DNA of 64,000 bases from Planococcus sp. SK3692 (GTDB lineage: Bacteria; Bacillota; Bacilli; Bacillales_A; Planococcaceae). How positions within the stretch are numbered: position 1 is the first letter of the stretch; every line of letters starts with the position of its first letter. The notes beneath the pieces are model-generated. The model saw only the letters and a program-made list of their open reading frames with translations. It ran no database searches and was not told where the DNA came from. Of this stretch, positions 42,747 to 51,371 are shown piece after piece. The DNA is taken from NCBI RefSeq assembly GCF_028890485.2, contig NZ_JARCHV010000001.1:1585698-1649697 (forward strand), read 5' to 3'. The position numbers were made by a program, and so were the translations under genes.

Positions 42747-43748
42747 TTGAATTGCAATAATTGTTCTGTCTCGACACTGACCTTTGATATTCGCCTAAGC
42801 GGTGAATTGAATCATTCCATCATCCCAATTGCCATAGACCACTTAGAGCGCCAAGGCTTGGACGTTTCCTTAAAAGACGACCGGCTGCGCATGGGCGAGT
42901 TCGGCGCACGCGAATTTTTGAGCTTTTGCGAAGACTTGCTGGAAACCGAATTGGCGGAATTCCGCATCAATCGTGAAAGCTATCAGCCGATTACCGATAT
43001 GCACCAAGTATTCGATATGGAGTGGATCGATGAAGTCATCCAGAATGAACGCATCGTATCCCATTTCCAGCCGATCGTCGACCAAGACCGCAATGTCTTC
43101 GCCTATGAAATGCTCGCACGGTTCCACGACGCTGACGGCCAGGTCATTTATCCGAATACGATTTTTCCTGCGGCGAAAAGCCGTGGCCGCTTGTACGCGC
43201 TTGACCGCGTCTGCCGGATGACCGCTGTTCGGGCGGCTGGCCAATTGTCCGGTGAAAAAGCATTTATTAATTTCATTCCGACGTCGATTTACTCGCCGGA
43301 ATTTTGCCTGCGTTCGACCATCGACCTCGCCCACCAAACAGGCGTCGACCCGAACCAATTGGTGTTCGAAGTTGTCGAATCCGAGAAAGTCGATGACCTC
43401 GAGCATTTGAAACATATCCTTGGCTATTACAAATCGAGAGGCTTCCAATATGCACTCGATGATGTCGGCGAAGGCTATAGCACCGCCGAAGTGCTCGGCG
43501 AATTGAAGCCGCATTTCATGAAACTCGATATGAAATACGTGTTTGGCGTTTCTCAAGACGTTGAAAAGCAGCAAGTGGCACAAAGCTTCCTTGAAAAAGC
43601 CCAGGCAGTCGGCTCGACGCCGCTTGCAGAAGGCATCGAAACCGAAGAAGATTTCCTTTGGCTTAAAGCACAAGGCTACGAATTATTCCAAGGCTATTAT
43701 TTTGGCAAACCGGCAGCAGCACCGCTTGCCGTCAATACGGCTTCATAA
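42747..43748 (+). CDS. EAL domain c-di-GMP phosphodiesterase with a novel N-terminal region
   Basis: A 333-residue protein; the EAL domain covers about residues 90-325. Catalytic positions are kept: EML in place of EAL, FINFIPTS (Asn), VFEVVESE (Glu), YALDDVGEG (DD), MKLDMKY (Lys), LAEGIETEE (Glu) and FQGYYFGKP (Gln). It should therefore cleave cyclic di-GMP. The first 85 residues, with a CNNC start, match nothing I recognise. Translation begins at TTG, 5 nt from GGGGGAG. An overlapping ATG 4 nt earlier opens only a five-codon frame. Confidence 0.88.
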   Translation: MNCNNCSVSTLTFDIRLSGELNHSIIPIAIDHLERQGLDVSLKDDRLRMGEFGAREFLSFCEDLLETELAEFRINRESYQPITDMHQVFDMEWIDEVIQNERIVSHFQPIVDQDRNVFAYEMLARFHDADGQVIYPNTIFPAAKSRGRLYALDRVCRMTAVRAAGQLSGEKAFINFIPTSIYSPEFCLRSTIDLAHQTGVDPNQLVFEVVESEKVDDLEHLKHILGYYKSRGFQYALDDVGEGYSTAEVLGELKPHFMKLDMKYVFGVSQDVEKQQVAQSFLEKAQAVGSTPLAEGIETEEDFLWLKAQGYELFQGYYFGKPAAAPLAVNTAS

Positions 43749-43751
43749 TCA

Positions 43752-43791
43752 GAAAACCCTTCGCGCTCTAGTTAGAGTACGAAGGGTTTTT
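43752..43791 (+). terminator. Terminator after the EAL gene
   Basis: AAAACCCTTCG and CGAAGGGTTTTT arms with an inner CTCTA/TAGAG stem. Confidence 0.9.
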
Positions 43792-43809
43792 AGATGCATT
43801 GATTATCGC

Positions 43810-45336
43810 CTATTGTTCCAAGGCCGCTCCACTGTCTACACTTACTTGAGGTTCATCACCGGTTTCTTCAAAGAAAGGACCTTCGCTCAGATCGACATCA
43901 GTACTGTCTACGCTCGCACCGCCGTTCATTTTAAAAACATTTGAAACAACAGCTCCGTATAGCTTTCCACTGCCAACCAATTCAACTGTCGCATTCGGTG
44001 CATAGACAACGGTCGAATCTGATTTAGCGCTCGTGCCACCTGATACTTTAATGGATTTCCCGCCAGTTATCAGCTGACCTGTGAATCCTGCAGAGTCAAC
44101 GATTTCAATATTAGCATCGCTTGCATATAAAGAAGCATTAAATTCGGCGTAACTGGTGCTCACCATAGTTTTAGGATTGGCTGCATCAGGAGATGGTCCC
44201 AGATAAACAAACAAGTCCTGCCCACCGCTTTTATTCAGATTTCCTTTGATGCTTATATTATTGCGCACGTATAAAGTTAAACGGGCGCCATTGGTACTGA
44301 CGACATCCAAATGGCCTTGTCCTGAAATACTATCGACCACCAATGACACATCTTTGTTCCCGATATCGAATGTTAATTTATAATCACTTGCAAAGTTGAT
44401 AGCCTTTGCTTGGGTATTCTGATCAAGTTTAATCGTTGCATTCGGAGCGATGTAGCTAGTGATATTTATATTTCCATCTTTGATGAAATCATGTGTATTT
44501 TTATCTTTCGAAACTTGTTGGTTCGCCATCATTGGATAGCTAGGAAACGGGGTTGGAAATGGGGGCAAAACCATCTCTTGAGTATGTCCGCCTTTTTCAA
44601 CCATGGGTTTTTTCTGATCGAACCACCACTGCTGATTTTTATCGAATTTGAATACATTTCCGTTGCTGTTTGCCGGCACATAGACTTTCCCGTTAATCGT
44701 TGGATCCCCATCTATTTCCAATACCTGAGGGGCAGGGTTGTCCATGATGATATCGCCATTGACTGTTCCATTAGTCAGCACCATACGGCTCTTGGCATAG
44801 ACGCCCAGATTTTTAGGCATGACAAACCCTCCCCCTTCAGTATAGTTAAGTGTAAGAGGCATGGAAACTGTGCGTTCGCGGCCTCCGATGATGCCCTTAG
44901 AAACAATTTGATATTCGCGGCTGCCGGTGTCGGCATTTACCTTCACTAACTCTGTTGTAACTTTTGCTTGAGGCTGTTCGCCTTGCTGCAATTCAAAATT
45001 AGAGAAATCCTCAGGAATCAATTGATTTCCACTGCTGGCAGATAAAACGGATTTTTCCAACTCGCGGTAGAATAAGACTTGGCTTAAAGAGGTATCCTGA
45101 GCCAAATCAGTTGCCGCTTTTTCAACTTCTTGCAGTTTTAATGTCGCTCCGCTTTCGGCAATATAATAGGCTGACTGGCTTTTAACCTCACTAGACGATT
45201 GCTTCATCGAATTCATTGTGGTCGCAAGCAATGCCATACCCAATATAGAGAATAAAAGCAACAGCATGACGACCGTGACCATCGTGTAGCCAGACTCTCT
45301 TTTGCATAATGACAAGGCATCAATTCTCTTTTTCAA
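43810..45336 (-). CDS. PilX-like pilin-family protein with a beta-helix, bactofilin-like C-terminal region
   Basis: A 508-residue protein. The N-terminus has a pilin-like helix (SGYTMVTVVMLLLLFSILGM), as in PilX-type minor pilins. The rest is Gly/Asn/Ser/Val rich with repeated short beta units (NGDIIMDNP, NGKVYVPANS, TGQLITGGKS, YGAVVSNVFK) resembling polymer-forming or bactofilin-like folds. It probably sits on the cell surface. The TTG at 45336 follows AAGGTG and overlaps the upstream gene by 17 nt. Confidence 0.75.
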   Translation of the reverse strand: MKKRIDALSLCKRESGYTMVTVVMLLLLFSILGMALLATTMNSMKQSSSEVKSQSAYYIAESGATLKLQEVEKAATDLAQDTSLSQVLFYRELEKSVLSASSGNQLIPEDFSNFELQQGEQPQAKVTTELVKVNADTGSREYQIVSKGIIGGRERTVSMPLTLNYTEGGGFVMPKNLGVYAKSRMVLTNGTVNGDIIMDNPAPQVLEIDGDPTINGKVYVPANSNGNVFKFDKNQQWWFDQKKPMVEKGGHTQEMVLPPFPTPFPSYPMMANQQVSKDKNTHDFIKDGNINITSYIAPNATIKLDQNTQAKAINFASDYKLTFDIGNKDVSLVVDSISGQGHLDVVSTNGARLTLYVRNNISIKGNLNKSGGQDLFVYLGPSPDAANPKTMVSTSYAEFNASLYASDANIEIVDSAGFTGQLITGGKSIKVSGGTSAKSDSTVVYAPNATVELVGSGKLYGAVVSNVFKMNGGASVDSTDVDLSEGPFFEETGDEPQVSVDSGAALEQ

Positions 45337-45772
45337 TTTCGACACCTTCCCGCAGGTAAATTTGCACATTCGCTTCTTGCTTCTTGCCGGTTGTGCCATC
45401 CGTCTCCATGGAAATAGCCAATACTCGATCTTCCATCTCAAAATTCAGCCCACTAATTCGTTCTGCCAGAACTGAACCATCCTGCCACAACTGGCCGTTT
45501 CGCAATTCAAAAACAATAAGACCACCACTTTGAACTACCAAACGATTTTCAGCGATCGTCATTTTTTCAGCACTTCTGACTTCTTTCGTAATGACTTTTA
45601 TGGCGTAGCGCAGTTCCGTTAGCTGTTCAGCTGAATGCGTTTGCTGGCTATACGTTTTTTGTCCGTTGACCATAATACCGATGACCAAGCTTAAGATAAT
45701 CGAGCCAATCGCCAGCACTGCTAACAATTCAACGAGGCTAATACCACGGTCATTGAGCATCCATTTTTTCAT
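45320..45772 (-). CDS. Pilin-like protein with prepilin cleavage motif (PilW-type)
   Basis: A 150-residue protein with a type III signal, DRGISLVELLAVLAIGS: Gly, then a hydrophobic residue and Glu at +5, then a long helix. The remainder has a minor-pilin layout. It overlaps both neighbours, so the three pilin-like genes form one unit. Confidence 0.82.
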   Translation of the reverse strand: MKKWMLNDRGISLVELLAVLAIGSIILSLVIGIMVNGQKTYSQQTHSAEQLTELRYAIKVITKEVRSAEKMTIAENRLVVQSGGLIVFELRNGQLWQDGSVLAERISGLNFEMEDRVLAISMETDGTTGKKQEANVQIYLREGVEIEKEN

Positions 45773-46224
45773 GGTGCCTCACCTTCCCATGTCAATATCG
45801 TTTCCATCTGCGCTTTGGGATTCGTATTAGGTTCTTCCACTAATTCAACCAACACTCTTGCTAGCCGAGCTTCCGTTTTCTCTAGATAGATATTCATCTT
45901 GAGTTGTTGAACATCTTTCGACAGAACTCCCCAGGTTACTCCATTTTTCAATACGCTCGTCTGCCGCTCGTAACCAAGTTCTTCCTGAATGATAGAAAGA
46001 CGATTCTCAGGAGCTGTTGAACGTGAACTCAATTCAATGATTTTTTCCAACTCATTTTGAACTTCGTAAGTGCTGTTGAAAATGGTTTCTGAAGCCACAT
46101 TCGTTTTGGCACCCATGCCGAACATCATCAGGAATGTCGTCAGAATCAATGTCAGCAACACCATTGATGCCAATACTTCCACTAAAGTAAATCCATCTTT
46201 ATTCGATAAAAACTTATTCAACAT
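45769..46224 (-). CDS. Pilin-like protein with prepilin cleavage motif (PilV-type)
   Basis: A 151-residue protein with the classical signal KDGFTLVEVLASMVLLTLI. It is the first gene of the pilin-like unit; the ATG at 46224 has only a weak CGGGAA site. No pilus motor or prepilin peptidase is encoded in the window. Confidence 0.82.
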   Translation of the reverse strand: MLNKFLSNKDGFTLVEVLASMVLLTLILTTFLMMFGMGAKTNVASETIFNSTYEVQNELEKIIELSSRSTAPENRLSIIQEELGYERQTSVLKNGVTWGVLSKDVQQLKMNIYLEKTEARLARVLVELVEEPNTNPKAQMETILTWEGEAP

Positions 46225-46360
46225 ATACAATTCCCGCTTCCAAGTAGTTATTAAATACTAATTAAGTGTATTTTATTCCTATTAATTTTCAATTCCTACT
46301 GGATTATACATTATTTAGTCCTATTAATATATTTCTGATGTCTACCTATTTTTTCCATAG

Positions 46361-46391
46361 AAAAAAGAATGTCGCTGGGACATTCTTTTTT
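46361..46391 (-). terminator. Terminator between the Fra-like gene and the pilin unit
   Basis: AAAAAAGAATGTC and GACATTCTTTTTT arms around GCTGG; usable in both directions. The rest of the 278-nt gap is A/T rich and probably holds the pilin promoter. Confidence 0.85.
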
Positions 46392-46502
46392 AGGTACGAA
46401 ATCTATAATTCATTTTGTATTTAATCGGAATGAAGCTTCCCATAAAATTGAAGTTTAGAATGCTTGACCTATTCTTTCTATCTGGTCTATAAGCGACTGT
46501 TT

Positions 46503-46871
46503 TTACCGCCAAAACTTCTCGTGACCGGCTTTGTCCTCGATGTTGAATTCGATCAACTGGCGAAGCAATGCGTAATCGACAGGACGGTCCCAGCTCATGC
46601 GGATCAATTGCTGCGTGCTCGAGTGTCCACCTGCTTTAATATCTTCTTCAAAGCGGTCAATTGCCACTTTTTCCGGCGCTACCGCCATATGTTTTTTCGC
46701 AATGCTGAATGCGATGATAAAAGTGCCGTGATCGGTGAACATCGGCTGGTTCCACGCGACTCGCGGGGCTAACTGCGGATAGGTTTCCATGATCCAGTTC
46801 AACACTTCTTCTACCCGTTCACGGTGATCCGCATCGTCAATCGCCAACAAGTACTCTGAAAATTCGTTCAC
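46503..46871 (-). CDS. DUF1801 protein, Fra/YdhG iron-chaperone-like
   Basis: A 122-residue protein with the DUF1801 pattern (PRVAWNQPMFTDHGTFIIAF, IAKKHMAVAPEK). B. subtilis Fra, a frataxin-like iron chaperone, has this fold. The function here is inferred from the family. Confidence 0.78.
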   Translation of the reverse strand: MNEFSEYLLAIDDADHRERVEEVLNWIMETYPQLAPRVAWNQPMFTDHGTFIIAFSIAKKHMAVAPEKVAIDRFEEDIKAGGHSSTQQLIRMSWDRPVDYALLRQLIEFNIEDKAGHEKFWR

Positions 46872-46903
46872 GTCATTCGCCTCCTTTGAATAACAGCTTT
46901 ACC

Positions 46904-47350
46904 TTATTCTGTTTCCACAAAATACTGGTCTTTCCGATATGCTACTCCGTCAACCGTCGCAATAATGTCCTCTCCTCGGAACACATCGGCACGGTAAAAC
47001 CCGACACGGAAATTACGCTTCGTTTCGACCGCACGTGCTGTCAGTAAATCTCCAGGCATTGCCGGTGAAATAAACTGGGCATTGGTCGACAAGCCGACTG
47101 CAGCTTTGCCATGCGCATTGCTTACGACCGACAGCACATGGTCAGCGAGCGCGAAAATAATTGCGCCATGCGCAGTTCCGTAGGCATTGACCATATGATC
47201 CTGCACGACCAGTTCCGCTTCAGCTAACGTCTCCTCGAATTTCGTCAAACGGATGCCGAGCGACTCGGCATACGGATCGCTCGCTACTTTGTCGCGGATT
47301 TCTGCGTAATGTTGTTGATGAAGCGCTTGTTCATCGATTCGTTTTGCCAT
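46904..47350 (-). CDS. Hotdog-fold thioesterase (PaaI family)
   Basis: A 148-residue hotdog protein with GTAHGAIIFALADHVLSVVS, the conserved helix and active-site Asp of the PaaI group. It probably hydrolyses acyl- or aryl-acyl-CoA. The ATG at 47350 follows AAGGAGGCCCTT. Confidence 0.88.
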   Translation of the reverse strand: MAKRIDEQALHQQHYAEIRDKVASDPYAESLGIRLTKFEETLAEAELVVQDHMVNAYGTAHGAIIFALADHVLSVVSNAHGKAAVGLSTNAQFISPAMPGDLLTARAVETKRNFRVGFYRADVFRGEDIIATVDGVAYRKDQYFVETE

Positions 47351-47374
47351 AAGGGCCTCCTTAATATCCACTTA

Positions 47375-47845
47375 TTATTTCCCGGGAAATCCTGACAGCT
47401 GCGCTTTAACAGCTTCCGCTAAGTTTATTCGCGTATCGGCCAGTTTGTTCTTTAACGCTTCGTTGTCCCACTCATCTTCTGTATAAAAACTTGCAAACGG
47501 CTGGTTTTTCTCTCTTGGTACGACATGCAGATGAAAATGCGTCAATTCATCAGCCCCGCCGCCGTTTTGCGTTTGCGTGATGCCGAACGGTGCGTAAAGT
47601 TCCCTGATGGTTCGGCTCATTAATTGTGACGCGTTTAAAATAGCGAGTGCCGTCTCGCTGTCCATATCGTCGATAAACCGGTAATGGGCTTTCGGCAAGA
47701 TAAGCACATGCCCTTCATTGAACGGATCGTGGTCCAAAAAACACGCGACCCACTCGTTTTCATACACCATGTGCACCGGCAGTTCGCCGTTTGCCAGCCT
47801 GCACCCTAAGCAATCTTGTTCTTTATATAGTGGTTCTCCACTCAT
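47375..47845 (-). CDS. HIT family protein
   Basis: A 156-residue protein with the histidine triad HFHLHVVP and an N-terminal Cys pair (CLGC). HIT proteins hydrolyse nucleotide conjugates. The start is taken at the ATG at 47845, 8 nt after AAGGGG. Confidence 0.9.
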   Translation of the reverse strand: MSGEPLYKEQDCLGCRLANGELPVHMVYENEWVACFLDHDPFNEGHVLILPKAHYRFIDDMDSETALAILNASQLMSRTIRELYAPFGITQTQNGGGADELTHFHLHVVPREKNQPFASFYTEDEWDNEALKNKLADTRINLAEAVKAQLSGFPGK

Positions 47846-47988
47846 CGCCCACACCCCTTATTCCCCGCAGTAAATTAATTGCGCTATGATTGTTTTCTTT
47901 CCATTATACAAGCCAATTTCATCCATGTAAGGAAAATCTAACGCCTTTTCGCATAGTGTCCTATACTAAGAAGCAAGGAGGGTTTTAC

Positions 47989-48663
47989 ATGATCCGCATA
48001 CTCGCAGTAGACGACGATTTACATATGCTCCAGTTTGTCGCCGGAGAGCTCCGGCAAAATGGCTACGAAGTGATATCCGCCGAAAACGGCGAACAGGCAC
48101 TCACCCGTCTGGAACAGCAGACGGTAGACCTCGCGATTGTCGATGTCATGATGCCCGGGATCGACGGGTTCGAATTAACCGAACGCATTCGCACAGACTA
48201 CAATATTCCGGTCATTCTCTTGACGGCGCGCCACCATATCGAAGACAAGGAACGCGGATTTCTCGCAGGATCCGATGATTATTTAGTCAAACCGTTCGAA
48301 TCGAAGGAGTTGCTGTTCCGTGTCAAAGCGATTTTGCGCCGTTACGACCACCCTGAAAACAATACCCTTACGGCAGGGTCTTTAACGATCGACTTGAAAA
48401 GCTATGAACTGCGCTCGCCGAACGGCTTGTCGTTCATTCCATTAAAAGAATTTGAACTGCTCGCCTTGCTCGCCTCCAAACCGCGCCATGTGTTTACGCG
48501 AGACGCCATCATCGAAAGCGTTTGGGGGATCGATTTTCAAGGGGATGAACAGACCATCAATGTCCACATCAAACGGCTGCGCACCAGGCTCGAGTCATTC
48601 GCGCCGGATGTCAAGATTGTCACGGTGCGCGGCGTCGGCTATAAACTGGAGGCCGACTCATGA
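47989..48663 (+). CDS. hssR: Heme response regulator HssR
   Basis: A 224-residue OmpR-type regulator: receiver domain with the phosphorylated Asp in IVDVMMPGIDGFEL, and a winged-helix DNA-binding domain (ERGFLAGSDDYLVKPFE; NVHIKRLRTRLE). The sequence follows staphylococcal HssR closely (GDEQTINVHIKRLR, TVRGVGYK). It acts with the kinase encoded next. The ATG at 47989 follows AAGGAGGG. Confidence 0.9.
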   Translation: MIRILAVDDDLHMLQFVAGELRQNGYEVISAENGEQALTRLEQQTVDLAIVDVMMPGIDGFELTERIRTDYNIPVILLTARHHIEDKERGFLAGSDDYLVKPFESKELLFRVKAILRRYDHPENNTLTAGSLTIDLKSYELRSPNGLSFIPLKEFELLALLASKPRHVFTRDAIIESVWGIDFQGDEQTINVHIKRLRTRLESFAPDVKIVTVRGVGYKLEADS

Positions 48664-50063
48664 GCTTGTACGTCAAATTTATCTGGTTCACGTTCCTGAC
48701 GATGCTCATCAGCAGCGCCATTTCGTTTTTCGCGATGAATACGCTGTATCACCAATTTTTGAAAGAAGACAATAACGATAAAAACCTGGCGATTGCCGAA
48801 TCGTTTGCCGGCCATTTGAATAGCCTGCCACCTGGACAAGTAGAAAGCACACTCGAAGTGCTCGGCGACGCCGGCTATCAATTGTATTTGACGGACGGTG
48901 ACGATATCTCACGCTTCGGCGGTGAATTCCGTGATGAAACGATCGCCCAAGAAGACGTGGAGCGTGTGCTCGGTGGAGATATTTTTAACGGCATCCGTGA
49001 TTTTCCGCGCCAAACTTTCGTCACTGGTTTTTTTGCCAATGAACTGCAAAATTCCATCGGCGTCCCCGTGACGCTCGGCGGCGAACCTTACGCTTTATTC
49101 CTTCGCCCTGACATTGAGCTATTGTTCCAGGAACTCCATTTGTTGTTCGGTGGCTTGGCTGTAGGGATTGTATTGCTGAGTTTTCTTGGCATGCTGTTAG
49201 TTGCGCGCTTGTTGATTCAGCCGATTACGAAATTGACCGAAGCGACCGAGAAAATGGCGACAGAAACCTTCGACGTGCCGCTCACGATCGACAGAAAAGA
49301 CGAAATTGGGCGTCTAGCCGACCAGTTCCGGTTGATGCGTACGCGCATTGAACAATCGACAGTCAAGCGCAAGGAATTCGTCCATAACGTCTCCCACGAC
49401 ATCCAGTCGCCGCTCCATACGATTCAAAGCTACCTCGGCTTGTTAGAAAAACCAGGCATTAGCGATTCCGACAAGCAGCACTACGCGGACATCATCCGCG
49501 AAGAGACGGCGCGGCTATCGCTGTTGACGACGCAATTATTGACTTTGGCATCGGTCGACAAAGAAACGCCAGAAGCGCTCGAAACCGTCGCACTCCACGA
49601 GCAATTGCACGCGACACTCAGCCATTTGCGCTATGCGTTCGACGACAAAGAACTCGCGCTGTCCGCACAGCTCACCCCAGCCTATACGCTAGGCAATGCG
49701 GTGCTGCTTCAAACCGTCTGGGAAAACTTGTTGACCAACGCGGTGAAATACAGCGAACAAGGCGGCGCGGTCGATGTAACGCTTACGCGAAGTGAGGGCT
49801 ACGTACATGTGACGGTGCGCGATCACGGCATCGGCATGACAGAAGACGAAACGATGCACGCTTTCGACCGTTTTTACCGCGCTGACCAAGCCCGCACCCG
49901 CGGTCAAAAAGGCTCCGGACTTGGCCTATCGATCGCCAAGGAAATCATCGAGCTTCACGGCGGCCAGATCGAACTCGACAGCGCGCCAGATGCTGGCACA
50001 ATCGTCACGGTCACTTTGCCGGTTTCACTGAACAAGCCAGTTATTGTCGAAAAATCAAATTAA
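48660..50063 (+). CDS. hssS: Heme sensor histidine kinase HssS
   Basis: A 467-residue kinase with two membrane helices around an extracytoplasmic sensor, a HAMP domain, a HisKA domain (VHNVSHDIQSPLHTIQ) and a HATPase domain (DHGIGM, GSGLGLSIAKEI). The sensor segment NGIRDFPRQTFVTGFF and the nearby LFLRPDIELLF match staphylococcal HssS, which supports heme sensing rather than the bacitracin type. It overlaps hssR by 4 nt. Confidence 0.9.
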   Translation: MSLYVKFIWFTFLTMLISSAISFFAMNTLYHQFLKEDNNDKNLAIAESFAGHLNSLPPGQVESTLEVLGDAGYQLYLTDGDDISRFGGEFRDETIAQEDVERVLGGDIFNGIRDFPRQTFVTGFFANELQNSIGVPVTLGGEPYALFLRPDIELLFQELHLLFGGLAVGIVLLSFLGMLLVARLLIQPITKLTEATEKMATETFDVPLTIDRKDEIGRLADQFRLMRTRIEQSTVKRKEFVHNVSHDIQSPLHTIQSYLGLLEKPGISDSDKQHYADIIREETARLSLLTTQLLTLASVDKETPEALETVALHEQLHATLSHLRYAFDDKELALSAQLTPAYTLGNAVLLQTVWENLLTNAVKYSEQGGAVDVTLTRSEGYVHVTVRDHGIGMTEDETMHAFDRFYRADQARTRGQKGSGLGLSIAKEIIELHGGQIELDSAPDAGTIVTVTLPVSLNKPVIVEKSN

Positions 50064-50069
50064 CTGTCC

Positions 50070-50205
50070 CAGTGTTTGGAGAAGTGTTCGCTCGACTACT
50101 ACGGGATCAGCGGGTTTGAGAGACCCCGTAGGAACGAAGTGACGAGGAGGCTCGATTCCCGCCCCGAGGAAAGCGAGCGTTAAGCTTCGGAAAACACGGT
50201 TCTCA
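50070..50205 (+). repeat. Dispersed repeat copy B (short form) between hssS and hrtB
   Basis: Shares with copy A, in opposite window orientation, the blocks GTGTTTGGAGAAG, GGGATCAGCGGGTTTGAG, GTGACGAGGAGGCTCG and TTCGGAAAACACGG, but lacks the internal 75-nt piece of copy A. Confidence 0.85.
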
Positions 50206-50225
50206 ATGTTAGTTGAAAGTTTCCA

Positions 50226-50252
50226 CCCCTCCACAACCGGAGGGCTTTTTTT
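50226..50252 (+). terminator. Terminator after hssS
   Basis: CCCTCC and GGAGGG arms followed by CTTTTTTT. It separates hssRS from hrtBA. Confidence 0.85.
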
Positions 50253-50272
50253 ATTCCAAACTGTCAACGCCC

Positions 50273-50292
50273 GTTCACCTTCCATTCACCTT
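50273..50292 (+). promoter_or_regulatory. HssR box upstream of hrtB
   Basis: Direct repeat GTTCACCTT-CC-ATTCACCTT: two 9-bp half sites with a 2-bp gap, the same geometry as the staphylococcal HssR box (GTTCATATT repeated with 2 bp between). It lies 42 nt before the GTG start of hrtB. Confidence 0.8.
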
Positions 50293-50334
50293 GCCTCTGT
50301 AAACTGAAGCTATAGCAAAACGGAGGCGAACAAC

Positions 50335-51369
50335 GTGAACTTAGCATGGAAAGAAATGAAGAAAAGCAAAATGAAATTCGTGATTCTCGGATCGATCGTC
50401 TTTTTGATCAGTTTATTGACCTTCATCATCTCAGGGCTCGCGAACGGCTTGTCACAAGACAACGCCGCCTTGATCAAGAATTTACCGGACGGAACGATCT
50501 ATATGGAAACGGCAGCGGAAGAAACCCACGCCTTGTCCGCGATCGACATAGAAACCCAGCAATCTGCCTTGTCGGAAAACGACGGCGCGTTTGCATTTTC
50601 CATCCAGATGGGCTTTTTATTAAATGAACAAGACGAACAGCAAAGCGTCGCCTTCGCCACGTCGACCGGCTCGACTGAATTCCCTGATGTCGCAAAAGGC
50701 GAGATCGTTCTCGACCGCTCGCTCGAAGAAGACGGCATCAAGCAAGGCGAACGCTTCACCAATAGCCAGTCGAATGGGGAATTTACCGTTGCGGGCTTTA
50801 CCGACGGCGCGAAATACAGCCACGCCGCTGTCGCTTTTATCCATCCGAATGACTTCGCAGATATGTACCGCACAGGCGAACTGCAAATGCTGTTCGTCCC
50901 GGAGACGGCAGAACCCGGCGCAATCGCCGGCTTGCAAAGCTTCTCGATTGAAGAATTTCTCAACACTTTGCCGAGCTATAGCGCTGAGCAATTATCATTG
51001 TCGATGATCGTTTGGTTTTTAGTGGTCATCAGCGGCATGCTGTTCGCGATTTTCTTCTATATGATGAACATCCAGAAGCTCGGGCTGTACGGCATCTTAA
51101 AAGCGATCGGCGTGAAGACCGGTGCATTGTTCCGCATGATCTGGACACAAATGCTCGTCATTACCGCAATCGCGCTCAACTTATCGATTGTCGTCAGCCA
51201 ATTATTTGCGACACTGGCACCAGGCGAAATGCCGTTCTATTTGCCGATTGGCGCCACGCTTCAATTATCGGCGGTATTCTTTGCGATCGGATTTGCTGGG
51301 GCCACTTTGTCCGGCTTTCAGATCCGCAAAGCTAAACCGCTTCAAGCCATTCAACAAGGAGAAGGATAA
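50335..51369 (+). CDS. hrtB: Heme efflux ABC permease HrtB
   Basis: A 344-residue FtsX/MacB-type permease with an N-terminal membrane helix, a large outside domain (residues 40-220) and three C-terminal helices (GMLFAIFFYMMNIQKLGLYG, ILKAIGVKTGALFRMIWTQM). Pairs with HrtA to remove toxic heme from the membrane. The GTG start has GGAGG 9 nt upstream. Confidence 0.88.
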   Translation: MNLAWKEMKKSKMKFVILGSIVFLISLLTFIISGLANGLSQDNAALIKNLPDGTIYMETAAEETHALSAIDIETQQSALSENDGAFAFSIQMGFLLNEQDEQQSVAFATSTGSTEFPDVAKGEIVLDRSLEEDGIKQGERFTNSQSNGEFTVAGFTDGAKYSHAAVAFIHPNDFADMYRTGELQMLFVPETAEPGAIAGLQSFSIEEFLNTLPSYSAEQLSLSMIVWFLVVISGMLFAIFFYMMNIQKLGLYGILKAIGVKTGALFRMIWTQMLVITAIALNLSIVVSQLFATLAPGEMPFYLPIGATLQLSAVFFAIGFAGATLSGFQIRKAKPLQAIQQGEG

Positions 51370-51371
51370 GC

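Noticed and set aside
46261-46502. A small gene in the A/T-rich gap before the pilin-like genes
   Set aside because: No frame with a ribosome site was found; a terminator and probable promoter sequence explain it.
6791-50205. Repeats A, B, C and D as CRISPR or insertion sequences
   Set aside because: They are single scattered copies without spacers, transposase genes or terminal target duplications that I can see.
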